A stretch of DNA of 64,000 bases, taken from NCBI RefSeq assembly GCF_965200585.1, contig NZ_OZ241361.1. The stretch is one strand, 5' to 3'. The position numbers and the translations under genes were made by a program. This document shows, piece by piece, positions 41,139-49,870 of the stretch (positions within the stretch are counted from its first letter, which is position 1; each line of letters starts with the position of its first letter). The DNA comes from Bacterioplanoides sp965200585. Lineage in GTDB: Bacteria; Pseudomonadota; Gammaproteobacteria; Pseudomonadales; Oceanobacteraceae. Under the pieces are notes generated by a model. That model saw only the letters and a program-made list of their open reading frames with translations, was not told where the DNA came from and did not search any database.

Positions 41139-42716
41139 ATGGAAGATAAAACACCGCCAAAAGAGAGTGGGGAAAAGGGCAGTGGCAGCAGCCTGCTGAG
41201 GTCTTCTTCCATTGTCAGTGTGATGACACTGCTCAGCCGTGTGCTGGGTTTGGTACGGGACGTGATGGTGGCTCAGTACTTTGGTGCTCGGGCGGATGCT
41301 TTCTTTGTTGCCTTTAAGATCCCTAACTTTTTCCGTCGCTTATTTGCCGAAGGGGCGTTTTCCGTTGCCTTTGTTCCGGTGTTAACCGAATACAAAACCC
41401 AGCGTGGCCTGATTGAAGTAAAGCTGCTGATCGCCCGGGTGTCGGGTGTGCTGGGAATGGCTTTATTGGGCATTACGGCGTTGGCATTGCTGGGGGCGGA
41501 CTATCTTCCCTGGATCTTTGCCCCGGGCTTTCGTGAAGATCCGGAAAAATTCGCCTTAACCGCAGACCTGCTGCGCATCACCTTTCCGTATTTGTTATTT
41601 ATCTCACTAACCGCGTTTGCCAGTAGTGTACTGAATGCTTATGGGCGCTTCGCTGTACCGGCTTTTACGCCGGTGCTGCTGAATTTATGTCTGATCTTCT
41701 CCGTTGTGGTGATGACGGAGTGGTTTGTTGAGCCGCTGTTTGCACTGGCCTGGGGTGTGTTTATGGCCGGAGCGGTTCAGTTGCTGTTTCAACTTCCCTT
41801 CATTGCTCAGCTAGGTTTTCTGGTTCGACCGCAATATCAGCCAAAAGATGAAGGCGTTCGTCGCATTGGTAAGTTGATGATTCCGGCATTATTTGGTGTA
41901 TCAGTGAGTCAGATAAACCTGCTGTTGGATACTCTGCTGGCGTCTTTCCTGGAGAGTGGCAGTGTCAGTTGGTTGTATTACTCCGATCGCCTGAACAACC
42001 TGCCGTTGGGTATTTTTGCTATCGCCATTGGTGTGGTGATTCTGCCTGCGCTGTCGCAGAAGCATGCGTCGGAGCAGGGGGAGGGTTTTGCTAAGACGCT
42101 GGATTGGGCGATTCGTATGGTGTTTTTGCTGGCATTGCCCGCCGCTCTGGCACTGGTAACGCTGGCTACGCCGCTGATGGCAACCATCTTCTATCATGGT
42201 GAAATTACTGCTTACGATGTTGGCAAGATGACCCTGAGCTTGCAGGCGTACGGTTCTGGCTTGTTGGCCTTTATGATGATTAAGGTGCTGGCGCCGGGTT
42301 ATTACGCCCGTCAGGATACTAAAACGCCGGTGAAAATTGGCATTCAGGCGATGGCGGTGAATATGGTGCTGAATCTGGCGCTGGTATTCCCGCTGCAGCA
42401 CGTGGGGTTGGCGTTGGCGACCTCGCTGTCGGCGTATTTTAATGCCTATATGTTGTATCGCGGTTTGCGTAAGCAGGGTGTTTATGCGGCGCAGCCAGGC
42501 TGGTTGTCGTTTGTTGCCAAGGCTGCGATTGCTAATGTGGCTTTGTTTGCGGTGATGTTCTGGCTTATGGGCAATCCTCAGCAGTGGCTGGAGTGGAGCA
42601 CGCTGGAGCGTAGCAGCTGGATGGCACTGATTGTGACTGCCGGGGTGTTGGTGTATTTCGCTATTTTGATTGTTGCGGGCCTGCGCCCCCGTCATCTGAA
42701 AGGGCAGCTTTTCTAG
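41139..42716 (+). CDS. murJ: Lipid II flippase MurJ
   Basis: A 525-residue inner-membrane protein of the MOP superfamily with about 14 membrane helices, flipping lipid II to the periplasmic face for peptidoglycan assembly. 'SIVSVMTLLSRVLGLVRDV' and 'ADAFFVAFKIPNFFRRLFAEGAFS' (in pieces) with the essential Arg residues, and 'LASFLESGSVSWLYYSDRL', are typical. The short N-terminal acidic/Ser stretch is polar. It lies between rpsT and ribF as in Pseudomonas. The gene is followed by two nested repeats (copies D and E) that fill the 370-base gap to ribF. Confidence 0.96.
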   Translation: MEDKTPPKESGEKGSGSSLLRSSSIVSVMTLLSRVLGLVRDVMVAQYFGARADAFFVAFKIPNFFRRLFAEGAFSVAFVPVLTEYKTQRGLIEVKLLIARVSGVLGMALLGITALALLGADYLPWIFAPGFREDPEKFALTADLLRITFPYLLFISLTAFASSVLNAYGRFAVPAFTPVLLNLCLIFSVVVMTEWFVEPLFALAWGVFMAGAVQLLFQLPFIAQLGFLVRPQYQPKDEGVRRIGKLMIPALFGVSVSQINLLLDTLLASFLESGSVSWLYYSDRLNNLPLGIFAIAIGVVILPALSQKHASEQGEGFAKTLDWAIRMVFLLALPAALALVTLATPLMATIFYHGEITAYDVGKMTLSLQAYGSGLLAFMMIKVLAPGYYARQDTKTPVKIGIQAMAVNMVLNLALVFPLQHVGLALATSLSAYFNAYMLYRGLRKQGVYAAQPGWLSFVAKAAIANVALFAVMFWLMGNPQQWLEWSTLERSSWMALIVTAGVLVYFAILIVAGLRPRHLKGQLF

Positions 42717-42721
42717 TTTCT

Positions 42722-42834
42722 CAGAAAGGAGTTACCCATAGTTTTAAAGCAGCAACAGGATGTTGCGGTAGGATCGCCGGCACATGGATGTGCCGTCCGA
42801 TCCGGTGACTAAAACCATGGGTCACTCCTTTCCT
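42722..42834 (+). repeat. Nested-palindrome intergenic repeat, copy D
   Basis: Outer arms CAGAAAGGAGTTACCCATAG and its partner CCATGGGTCACTCCTTTCCTG pair nearly perfectly. The inner hairpins are GCAACA-GGA-TGTTGC and GGATCGCCGGCACAT-GG-ATGTGCCGTCCGATCC. It begins six bases after the murJ stop, where it may also act as a terminator. Confidence 0.8.
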
Positions 42835-42847
42835 GATTCAGTCGGTG

Positions 42848-42969
42848 CAATCTGATCGGATATTATTTTGCCCGCCGCTCAGAAGGGCCGTCCCTGGCCC
42901 TGCTGCCTAAGCTTTTAGTGAAGAGTCGCAACATCCTGTCACTGCTTTGAAGTTTTATCTGATCAATTT
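42848..42969 (-). repeat. Nested-palindrome intergenic repeat, copy E (degenerate)
   Basis: Reverse orientation, 13 bases after copy D. It keeps GGGCC-GTCCCT-GGCCC and GCAACA-TCC-TGTCAC, the latter with stem mismatches, and outer arms CTGATCGGATATTATTTT / ...TTTTATCTGATCAA that pair only partly. It looks like an older, decaying copy. Confidence 0.55.
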
Positions 42970-43086
42970 CCCCAGTACTTCCAACCCATCTTTCTCAATG
43001 AGTAAAAACTAGCCATAAAATCACTGTCACCCAAGCGGCGGGTTGGCTATAATCCGGCCTTTTCGTTTTTTCGCGGGTTTGCTCAG

Positions 43087-44058
43087 ATGCGTGTTTTACG
43101 CGGACTACATACCATTTCTACCAACTTCCCGGGCTGCGTTGCCACCATCGGGAATTTTGATGGTGTGCATCTCGGGCATCAGGCCATTCTGAAGTCGTTA
43201 AAAGACGTCGCCACACTCAAAGGCGTACCGACGCTGGTGATGATGTTTGAACCGCAGCCCAAAGAATTTTTTGCCCCTGAGGCCGCGCCTGCGCGATTAG
43301 CCAATATGCGGGAGAAGTTTCAGGATCTGAAAGAATACGGCGTCGATTATGTGCTGTGTCTGCCGTTTAATCAGAACCTGCGCTCAATGTCTGCTGCCGA
43401 CTTTATTCAGACCATTCTGGTGGATGCGCTGAAAATCCAACACCTGATTGTCGGAGATGACTTCCGCTTTGGCTGTGACCGCAAAGGCGATTACCAACTG
43501 TTGCAGCAGGCGGGAGCACAATCAGGCTTTTCGGTACAGGATACGCCAACACTGGAGCTGGATGGCGAACGAGTCAGCAGCACCCGGGTACGCAGTGAAT
43601 TGGCCTGTAATAATCTATCTCGTGTCAGCCGTTTACTGGGGCGTGGTTATCGTATGAGCGGCCGGGTTGCGTATGGTCGCCAGTTAGGGCGTACCATTGA
43701 TACACCAACCGCCAATATCATGATCAAGCGACAGAAGTTGCCATTAAATGGCGTGTACGCTGTGCGTGTGCTGCTGGATGATCAACAGGCTGACCGAGGT
43801 GCAAACGAATATTTTGCCGTGGCTAATGTGGGCATTAAACCGACCATTTCCGGTACCCCTGAACCATCGTTAGAAGTACATCTGTTTGGTTTTAATGGTG
43901 ATCTGTATTACCAGCATTTAACCGTTGAATTTCTGCATAAGATTCGTGATGAACAGAAGTTTGATGGCCTGGATGCCTTAAAAGACGCCATCGAAAATGA
44001 TAAACGCGCAGCCAAACAATATTTTGCGGCCCTGCCGAATTCATTTCGCAGTGCCTGA
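43087..44058 (+). CDS. ribF: Bifunctional riboflavin kinase/FAD synthetase
   Basis: Makes FMN and FAD from riboflavin. The 323 residues contain an N-terminal FAD synthetase domain (about 15-170; 'ATIGNFDGVHLGHQAIL', 'VGDDFRFGCDRKGD', 'VSSTRVRSEL') and a C-terminal flavokinase (about 185-310; 'GRVAYGRQLGRTIDTPTANI', 'NGVYAVRV', 'VHLFGFNGDLYYQHLTVEF'). Gene order murJ-ribF-ileS-lspA is conserved in gammaproteobacteria. It has no visible FMN riboswitch upstream. The ileS start is 76 bases on. Confidence 0.97.
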   Translation: MRVLRGLHTISTNFPGCVATIGNFDGVHLGHQAILKSLKDVATLKGVPTLVMMFEPQPKEFFAPEAAPARLANMREKFQDLKEYGVDYVLCLPFNQNLRSMSAADFIQTILVDALKIQHLIVGDDFRFGCDRKGDYQLLQQAGAQSGFSVQDTPTLELDGERVSSTRVRSELACNNLSRVSRLLGRGYRMSGRVAYGRQLGRTIDTPTANIMIKRQKLPLNGVYAVRVLLDDQQADRGANEYFAVANVGIKPTISGTPEPSLEVHLFGFNGDLYYQHLTVEFLHKIRDEQKFDGLDALKDAIENDKRAAKQYFAALPNSFRSA

Positions 44059-44133
44059 ACCTGTTTTAATAACCTATTTTTCTGAAGTTGCCGCCATTAG
44101 GCGCTTCAATTTATTAAGTGAAGTGACCCTGCT

Positions 44134-47097
44134 ATGAACGACCGCTCCAAAAAAGAGACAGTGGAAAGCCAATATAAGTCGACTCTGAACCTGCCTGATA
44201 CGGAATTCCCGATGCGTGGCAACCTGGCCAAGCGTGAGCCTGAAATGCTGGCGCGCTGGGAAGAGATTGGCCTGTATCAGAAGATTCGTGAAGCGCGTGC
44301 AGGTCGCGATAAGTTTATTTTGCATGATGGCCCTCCATATGCGAACGGTAAGATTCATATTGGTCACGCGGTTAACAAGGTTCTGAAAGACGTCATCATC
44401 AAGTCTCAGACCTTAAGCGGTAAAGATGCGCCATACATCCCTGGCTGGGATTGCCATGGCCTGCCAATTGAACTGAAAGTAGAAGAGAAAGTTGGCAAAG
44501 TCGGCGCTGTTAATGCGGATGGCCAGGTTGTTACTGCCAGTGAATTCCGTACCCATTGTCGTGAATACGCCGCTGAGCAGGTAGACGGCCAGCGTCAGGA
44601 CTTCAAACGCTTAATGGTATTAGGTGATTGGGAAAACCCATACCTGACCATGGACTTCAAATTCGAAGCCAACATTATCCGCACTCTGGGTGCCATCATT
44701 GATAAAGGCCACCTGCACAAAGGCTTTAAGCCGGTTAACTGGTGCAGCGATTGTGGTTCTGCTTTGGCCGAAGCGGAAGTGGAATACGAAGATAAGCAGT
44801 CCATCTCCATTGATGTGAAATTTGCCTTCCCGGATAGTGCGGCGATTTTGTCGGCCTTTGGTGCGGGTGCGACTCACGCTGATAAAACCGTAAGCATTGT
44901 GATCTGGACCACCACGCCATGGACCATTCCGGCAAACGAAGCGGTATCGGTTCACCCAACACTGGAATACTCGCTGGTTCTGCTGAAAGAAGCGAATGAG
45001 ATTCTGCTGCTGGCGGCGGATCTGGTCGAGGACGCGATGCAGCGTTATGGCATCGAAGCATTCGAAGTACTGGCGACCGCTAAAGGTGCGGCGTTTGGTC
45101 AGTTAGCTGAGCAAGATGCTGCACCATTCAGCGTTAAGCATCCGTTTATGCCAGGTAAAGAGGTGCCTGGTGTTTCAGGTGAAGAGAAAGATGGTTCCGC
45201 CGACAAGTTCGTGCCAATTATCACCGGCGACCATGTAACGGCTGATTCCGGTACCGGTTCTGTTCACACTGCACCTATGCACGGTGTAGACGATTACAAC
45301 GTGGCGAACGCGTTTGGTGTGACCGCTGAGCAAATGCTGGTTGATAACAACGGTAACTTTATTGCGACACCAGCACTGGATGCACTGGAGCTGAGCGGTT
45401 TAAGTACCGCCGATAAAGGCGTTTTCCGGGTATTAGGTCTGCTGGCAGAAAAAGATGCCTTGCTGAAAAAAGCCAAGATCACCCATAGTTATCCACACTG
45501 CTGGCGTCATAAAACGCCGATCATCTTCCGTGCTACGCCACAGTGGTTTATCAGCATGAATCAGGCAGGCTTGCTGGATACCGCGATGCATGAAGTGGAT
45601 AACACCATCGAATGGCGTCCGGGTTGGGGTAAGGCCCGTATCGAAGGCATGATGACTGATCGCCCGGATTGGTGTATCTCGCGTCAGCGTACCTGGGGCG
45701 TGCCGATTGCGCTGTTCGTGCATAAAGACACCAGCGAATTACACCCGAACAGCGCAGAACTGATTGAAAAAGTGGCTCTGAAGGTTGAAGAGAAGGGCAT
45801 TGATGCCTGGTTCGATCTGGAAGCTGGCGAGTTATTAGGCGCTGACGCTGCAGACTACGTGAAAGTGACCGATACGCTGGACGTATGGTTTGACTCCGGT
45901 GTGACTCACACTGCGGTATGTAAAGAACGTGATCAGCTGCAATTCCCAGCGGATCTTTATCTGGAAGGCTCCGACCAACACCGTGGCTGGTTCCAAAGCT
46001 CATTGTTAACGTCAGTCGCCGCACACGGTCAGGCGCCGTATAAAACGGTTCTGACTCATGGTTTCACCGTGGATGCGAATGGCCGCAAGATGTCTAAGTC
46101 TCTGGGCAACACGGTTGAGCCGCAAGCTGTGATGAACAAGCTAGGTGGTGACATCCTGCGCTGGTGGGTAGCGGATACTGATTACAGCGGTGAGATGACG
46201 GTTTCGGATGAAATCCTGAAGCGTAACGCCGATGCTTATCGTCGTGTGCGTAACACCTGTCGTTTCCTGTTGGCCAATATCAATGGCTTTAACGCTTCAA
46301 CTGATATGGTCGATGGCAAAGACCTGCTGCCGCTAGACGCCTGGATGGTGAACTACACCAAGGCATTGCAGGAAAAAGTGATTGCCTACTATCACGATTA
46401 CGACCTGAAAGGCCTGACGAAGGCACTGATGAACTTCTGTGTGACTGAGCTGGGTGGTTTCTACCTGGATGTGATCAAAGACCGTCAGTATACCTGTAAA
46501 GCCGATGGTCTGGCACGTCGTAGTGCTCAGACCGCACTGTTCCACGTACTGGAAGCCATGGCTCGCTGGATTGCGCCAATTCTGTCGTTTACTGCAGAAG
46601 AAATCTGGGAATGCCTGGCTGCCGCAGGTTCTGAACGTGAAGAATCGGTAATGCTGAGCGAGTGGTACACCAATTTCCCTGCAACATCTGTGGGTGAATT
46701 TGATGACAGCTTCTGGAAAGATATCCTAGCTGCCAAAGCCGCAGTAAACGGTGTGTTAGAAAAAGCACGTGCTGATAAAACCATTGGTGCCAGTTTAAGT
46801 GCCGAAGTCGAACTGTTTGCTTCTGAAGGCATCAAAGCGCAACTGGATAAGCTGGGTAACGAACTGCGTTTCGTACTGATTACTTCCGGTGCTGTCGTGT
46901 CTGATTTTGCTGCGGATGCCGGTGAAGAAACGGAACTGGAAGGCCTGCGTGTTGCCGTGACCGCTTCAGAGAAAGAGAAGTGTGAGCGTTGTTGGCACCA
47001 TACCGATGATGTGAGTAATAACGAGCAACACCCAACACTGTGTGGCCGCTGTGTAGAGAACGTCGAAGGTGACGGTGAGGTTCGCCATTATGCCTAA
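44134..47097 (+). CDS. ileS: Isoleucyl-tRNA synthetase
   Basis: A class I synthetase of 987 residues, slightly longer than the E. coli enzyme (938). HIGH at 75-78, KMSKS at about 652-656 ('GRKMSKSLGN'), a CP1 editing domain in between ('WTTTPWTIPANEAV', 'HTAPMHGVDDY'), and a C-terminal zinc site ('CERCWHH' and 'CGRCVENV'). This architecture is the IleS1 (mupirocin-sensitive) type. Its end overlaps lspA by eight bases, so lspA is translated in coupling with it. Confidence 0.98.
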   Translation: MNDRSKKETVESQYKSTLNLPDTEFPMRGNLAKREPEMLARWEEIGLYQKIREARAGRDKFILHDGPPYANGKIHIGHAVNKVLKDVIIKSQTLSGKDAPYIPGWDCHGLPIELKVEEKVGKVGAVNADGQVVTASEFRTHCREYAAEQVDGQRQDFKRLMVLGDWENPYLTMDFKFEANIIRTLGAIIDKGHLHKGFKPVNWCSDCGSALAEAEVEYEDKQSISIDVKFAFPDSAAILSAFGAGATHADKTVSIVIWTTTPWTIPANEAVSVHPTLEYSLVLLKEANEILLLAADLVEDAMQRYGIEAFEVLATAKGAAFGQLAEQDAAPFSVKHPFMPGKEVPGVSGEEKDGSADKFVPIITGDHVTADSGTGSVHTAPMHGVDDYNVANAFGVTAEQMLVDNNGNFIATPALDALELSGLSTADKGVFRVLGLLAEKDALLKKAKITHSYPHCWRHKTPIIFRATPQWFISMNQAGLLDTAMHEVDNTIEWRPGWGKARIEGMMTDRPDWCISRQRTWGVPIALFVHKDTSELHPNSAELIEKVALKVEEKGIDAWFDLEAGELLGADAADYVKVTDTLDVWFDSGVTHTAVCKERDQLQFPADLYLEGSDQHRGWFQSSLLTSVAAHGQAPYKTVLTHGFTVDANGRKMSKSLGNTVEPQAVMNKLGGDILRWWVADTDYSGEMTVSDEILKRNADAYRRVRNTCRFLLANINGFNASTDMVDGKDLLPLDAWMVNYTKALQEKVIAYYHDYDLKGLTKALMNFCVTELGGFYLDVIKDRQYTCKADGLARRSAQTALFHVLEAMARWIAPILSFTAEEIWECLAAAGSEREESVMLSEWYTNFPATSVGEFDDSFWKDILAAKAAVNGVLEKARADKTIGASLSAEVELFASEGIKAQLDKLGNELRFVLITSGAVVSDFAADAGEETELEGLRVAVTASEKEKCERCWHHTDDVSNNEQHPTLCGRCVENVEGDGEVRHYA

Positions 47098-47590
47098 GCA
47101 AGCGTCTGCCATTATCTGGCTGTGGTTAGCGGCGTTGGTCTTTGTACTGGATATCGCCACTAAACAAATTGCCGAAGCGTTTCTGAATTACGGCGAGCCG
47201 GTGTATTTATTACCGGTGCTGGATTTTACGCTGCTGTATAACAAAGGTGCTGCCTTTAGTTTTTTAGCCAATGAAGGTGGCTGGCAGCGTTGGTTTTTCA
47301 CGGTAATTTCCCTGGCGGTAAGTATTGTACTGATCGCCTGGTTAAAAAAATTACCGCGCACTCAGCTGTGGCTGCCAATTGCTTTAGCGCTGATTTTAGG
47401 TGGTGCACTGGGTAATTTATTTGATCGTGTGTTGTTTGGTCATGTGATCGACTTTATTTCAGTCCACTGGGAAAAGTCTTATTTCCCAGCGTTTAACCTA
47501 GCGGATTCTGCTATTACCGTTGGTGCCATTATGATGGCGATTGATATATTTTTAGAAGGCGAGCGGGAAGCTCAGCAGAAAGCTTCCTGA
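47090..47590 (+). CDS. lspA: Lipoprotein signal peptidase II
   Basis: A 166-residue inner-membrane aspartyl protease that removes signal peptides from diacylglyceryl-prolipoproteins. Four membrane helices; catalytic Asp residues are in 'GGALGNLFDRVLFGHVIDFI' and 'FNLADSAITVG'. ATG 47090 overlaps the ileS end; a GTG 21 bases upstream is less likely. It would process the lipoproteins of this window (BamD, subtilase, phosphatase and others). A nested repeat and a MITE-like element separate it from fkpB-ispH, normally next in the operon. Confidence 0.97.
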   Translation: MPKQASAIIWLWLAALVFVLDIATKQIAEAFLNYGEPVYLLPVLDFTLLYNKGAAFSFLANEGGWQRWFFTVISLAVSIVLIAWLKKLPRTQLWLPIALALILGGALGNLFDRVLFGHVIDFISVHWEKSYFPAFNLADSAITVGAIMMAIDIFLEGEREAQQKAS

Positions 47591-47604
47591 TTTTTCGATA
47601 TCTC

Positions 47605-47721
47605 AGAAAGTAACCGGTGCATAGTTTTTCAGCCGCCGGATCGGACGGCACATCCATGTGCCGGCGATCCTACCGCAACATCCTGTTGCTGCTTTGAAAA
47701 ACCATCCACCGCTTACTTTCT
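47605..47721 (-). repeat. Nested-palindrome intergenic repeat, copy F
   Basis: Reverse orientation, 15 bases after lspA. Outer arms AGAAAGTAACCGGTGCATAG and its partner CCATCCACCGCTTACTTTCT pair. The inner hairpins are GGATCGGACGGCACAT-CC-ATGTGCCGGCGATCC and GCAACA-TCC-TGTTGC, the same as copy D read backwards, while the outer arms differ from D. Confidence 0.8.
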
Positions 47722-47723
47722 CT

Positions 47724-47987
47724 AGGGCCTGTTAACACTATTTAGATCTTTGCTGCTGGCAGTCGTTTGTTCATGAGCAAGGCATGAGGAGCGCTGTTTA
47801 ACGAGTTAAATAAGCAACGAATAACACAGCTCAGGGAAAAACTGACGCCAGCCCTTCGGGTTATGGCTGAAAATCCTTCACTCTGTGTTGCTCATCATTC
47901 ATTTAACTCGTTAAACATCATTCTTCGAGCCTTGATTGAAAGATTTTCAGTCATAACAGCGTGATCGAAATAGTGTTAACAGGCCCT
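47724..47987. mobile_element. MITE-like element, 264 bp
   Basis: Terminal inverted repeats AGGGCCTGTTAACACTATTT are perfect for 20 bases and match in 24 of 25. A second inverted pair inside (TGTTTAACGAGTTAAAT on the left and ATTTAACTCGTTAAACA on the right) makes a long hairpin possible. There is no reading frame of use. Flanking target duplication is not obvious. GTTAACAGGCCCTG also occurs after dacA (9,548-9,561), perhaps a trace of another copy. Confidence 0.7.
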
Positions 47988-48053
47988 GGCAAAAATTCAA
48001 AACCGTATTTTTAAACAGCAAATCGCTGTTAAACCTCAAAGGTACTAAAAATT

Positions 48054-48494
48054 ATGTCTGTAGCGACTATTCAAAACGGCAGCCAAATCACCATGCACTT
48101 CGCCCTGAAACTGGCAGAAGATCAGGTGGTGGATTCCACCTTTGAAAGCGAACCAGCGACCTTTGTTTTAGGAGACGGTAATTTATTGCCCGGTTTTGAA
48201 GAATATCTGATTGGTTTAACCACGGGTGATAAAAAGCTGTTTGAAGTTCCACCTGAAAAAGCCTTTGGTCAGCCAAACCCGCAAAACCAGCAAGAGATTA
48301 AACGCAAAGACTTTCCGGTTGATATGCCGGTTGCTCCTGGTTTGATGGTGTCGTTTGCCGATGCTCAGGGTCAGGAATTACCCGGTGTCATTGATAAAGT
48401 AGAAGGCGATTGGGTAACGGTTGATTTTAACCATCCGTTAGCCGGTAAAACTCTGATTTTTGAAGTGCAGATTCTGGAAGTGACGGAGGCCTGA
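48054..48494 (+). CDS. fkpB: FKBP-type peptidyl-prolyl isomerase (SlpA type)
   Basis: A 146-residue cytoplasmic proline isomerase and chaperone. 'MHFALKLAEDQVVDSTFE', 'LGDGNLLPGFEEYLIGL' and 'PPEKAFGQPNP' mark the FKBP domain with an inserted IF flap typical of the SlpA/FkpB group. It lies in the lspA-fkpB-ispH order but is detached from lspA by 463 bases of repeats, so it needs its own promoter. One base separates its stop from ispH. Confidence 0.93.
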   Translation: MSVATIQNGSQITMHFALKLAEDQVVDSTFESEPATFVLGDGNLLPGFEEYLIGLTTGDKKLFEVPPEKAFGQPNPQNQQEIKRKDFPVDMPVAPGLMVSFADAQGQELPGVIDKVEGDWVTVDFNHPLAGKTLIFEVQILEVTEA

Positions 48495-48495
48495 C

Positions 48496-49443
48496 GTGCA
48501 AATTAAACTCGCTAACCCTCGTGGTTTCTGTGCCGGTGTTGATCGGGCTATCGACATTGTGAATCGTGCCCTGGATCTGTTTGAACCACCGATTTATGTT
48601 CGCCACGAAGTGGTTCATAACAAATTTGTTGTGAATGGACTCCGTGAGCGTGGCGCTATTTTTGTCGATGAGCTGGACGAAGTACCCGACGATAATATTG
48701 TGATTTTTTCAGCGCACGGTGTCTCTCAGGCGGTTCGTAAAAACGCCGCAGATCGGGGGTTAAAAGTTTTTGATGCTACTTGCCCGCTTGTAACCAAAGT
48801 TCATCTGGAAGTTTCTCGTTATAGTGCTGATGGCAGCGAATGTATTCTGATTGGTCACAAAGGCCACCCGGAAGTTGAAGGCACCATGGGGCAATACGAC
48901 TACTCCAATGGTGGCAATATTTATCTGGTAGAAGATGAAGCTGACGTGGCCGCACTGGAAGTTCACAATCCGGAAAAACTCTACTTCGTCACGCAAACTA
49001 CTTTATCCATGGATGATACCGCTGTGGTTATTGATGCCTTACGTGCGAAGTTTGAGCATATTGAAGGCCCGCGTAAAGACGATATTTGTTATGCCACCCA
49101 AAATCGTCAGGATGCGGTTAAACAACTCGCAGCCGATTGTGATTTATTGCTGGTGGTAGGCTCCCCTAACAGCTCCAACTCGAACCGTTTGCGTGAGCTC
49201 GGAGAACGCATGGGAGCAAAAGCACACCTGATTGATAACGCCGATGAAATCTCAGCTGATTGGCTAGCTGGCATTAAAGCGGTTGGTATTACCGCTGGTG
49301 CATCAGCACCGGAAGTGCTGGTAAAGCAGGTAGTGGATAAGCTGGTGAGTTTAGGTGGCGAAGCCCCGCAAGAACTGCAGGGCCAGGAAGAAAATGTGGT
49401 GTTCTCGTTGCCGAAAGAACTACGAATGGTGGATGTGGGTTAA
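48496..49443 (+). CDS. ispH: 4-hydroxy-3-methylbut-2-enyl diphosphate reductase
   Basis: Last enzyme of the non-mevalonate isoprenoid pathway, making IPP and DMAPP with a 4Fe-4S cluster. The GTG start directly follows fkpB. The 315-residue length is standard. Cluster cysteines are in 'NPRGFCAGVDRA', 'DATCPLVTKVH' and 'GSPNSSNSNR' context (third Cys before it in 'CDLLLVVGS'); 'HKGHPEVEGTMGQ' and 'TAGASAPEVLV' are also diagnostic. ispB at 35 kb uses its products. Confidence 0.97.
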   Translation: MQIKLANPRGFCAGVDRAIDIVNRALDLFEPPIYVRHEVVHNKFVVNGLRERGAIFVDELDEVPDDNIVIFSAHGVSQAVRKNAADRGLKVFDATCPLVTKVHLEVSRYSADGSECILIGHKGHPEVEGTMGQYDYSNGGNIYLVEDEADVAALEVHNPEKLYFVTQTTLSMDDTAVVIDALRAKFEHIEGPRKDDICYATQNRQDAVKQLAADCDLLLVVGSPNSSNSNRLRELGERMGAKAHLIDNADEISADWLAGIKAVGITAGASAPEVLVKQVVDKLVSLGGEAPQELQGQEENVVFSLPKELRMVDVG

Positions 49444-49444
49444 T

Positions 49445-49861
49445 TTATAATTCTTTTTCTGTACCATCTGAAAGACGTAAAACTCGCTTGTTGCGAGTAT
49501 TAAAAATAAGGTCGCCATCCTTAGCCTGTGGCCCCTGAGCTGTGGAAGTCAGCTCTACGCATACCGTCAGAGGGTCGCCTCCACATTGTGCGGCAGTGAT
49601 TTTATAACGGCCTTTGGGCGTGGTATAAGCGCCACCACTAACGGTTAACCCTAAGTCCGATAAATCAGACGTATAGCTATCGTTGTCGGCATAATACAAT
49701 TCCTGAGCATTTAAAATAGCTTGCATTGGGTCAATTGCATCTGTCCGGTCGCCTCGTAAAGAGTAATTTTGATAACCTGGAACGGCTATGCTCGCTAATA
49801 TTGCAATAATAGCTAATGTAACCATGAGTTCAACTAAACTGAATCCATATTTTATTTTCAT
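49445..49861 (-). CDS. pilE: Type IV pilus minor pilin PilE
   Basis: A 138-residue type IV pilin-like protein. A short leader 'MKIKYG' is followed by 'FSLVELMVTLAIIAILASIAVPGYQNY', so cleavage falls after Gly-6 with Glu at +5. The C-terminal domain has two cysteines ('AAQCGGDPLTVCVEL') forming the pilin disulfide loop. It is the last gene of the minor-pilin cluster and sits next to ispH, as in Pseudomonas. Minor pilins prime pilus assembly. Confidence 0.9.
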   Translation of the reverse strand: MKIKYGFSLVELMVTLAIIAILASIAVPGYQNYSLRGDRTDAIDPMQAILNAQELYYADNDSYTSDLSDLGLTVSGGAYTTPKGRYKITAAQCGGDPLTVCVELTSTAQGPQAKDGDLIFNTRNKRVLRLSDGTEKEL

Positions 49862-49870
49862 ACTAGAGCT

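Noticed and set aside
42987..43086. FMN riboswitch ahead of ribF
   Set aside because: The leader is short and lacks the conserved RFN-element blocks; the gap is filled by two repeats.
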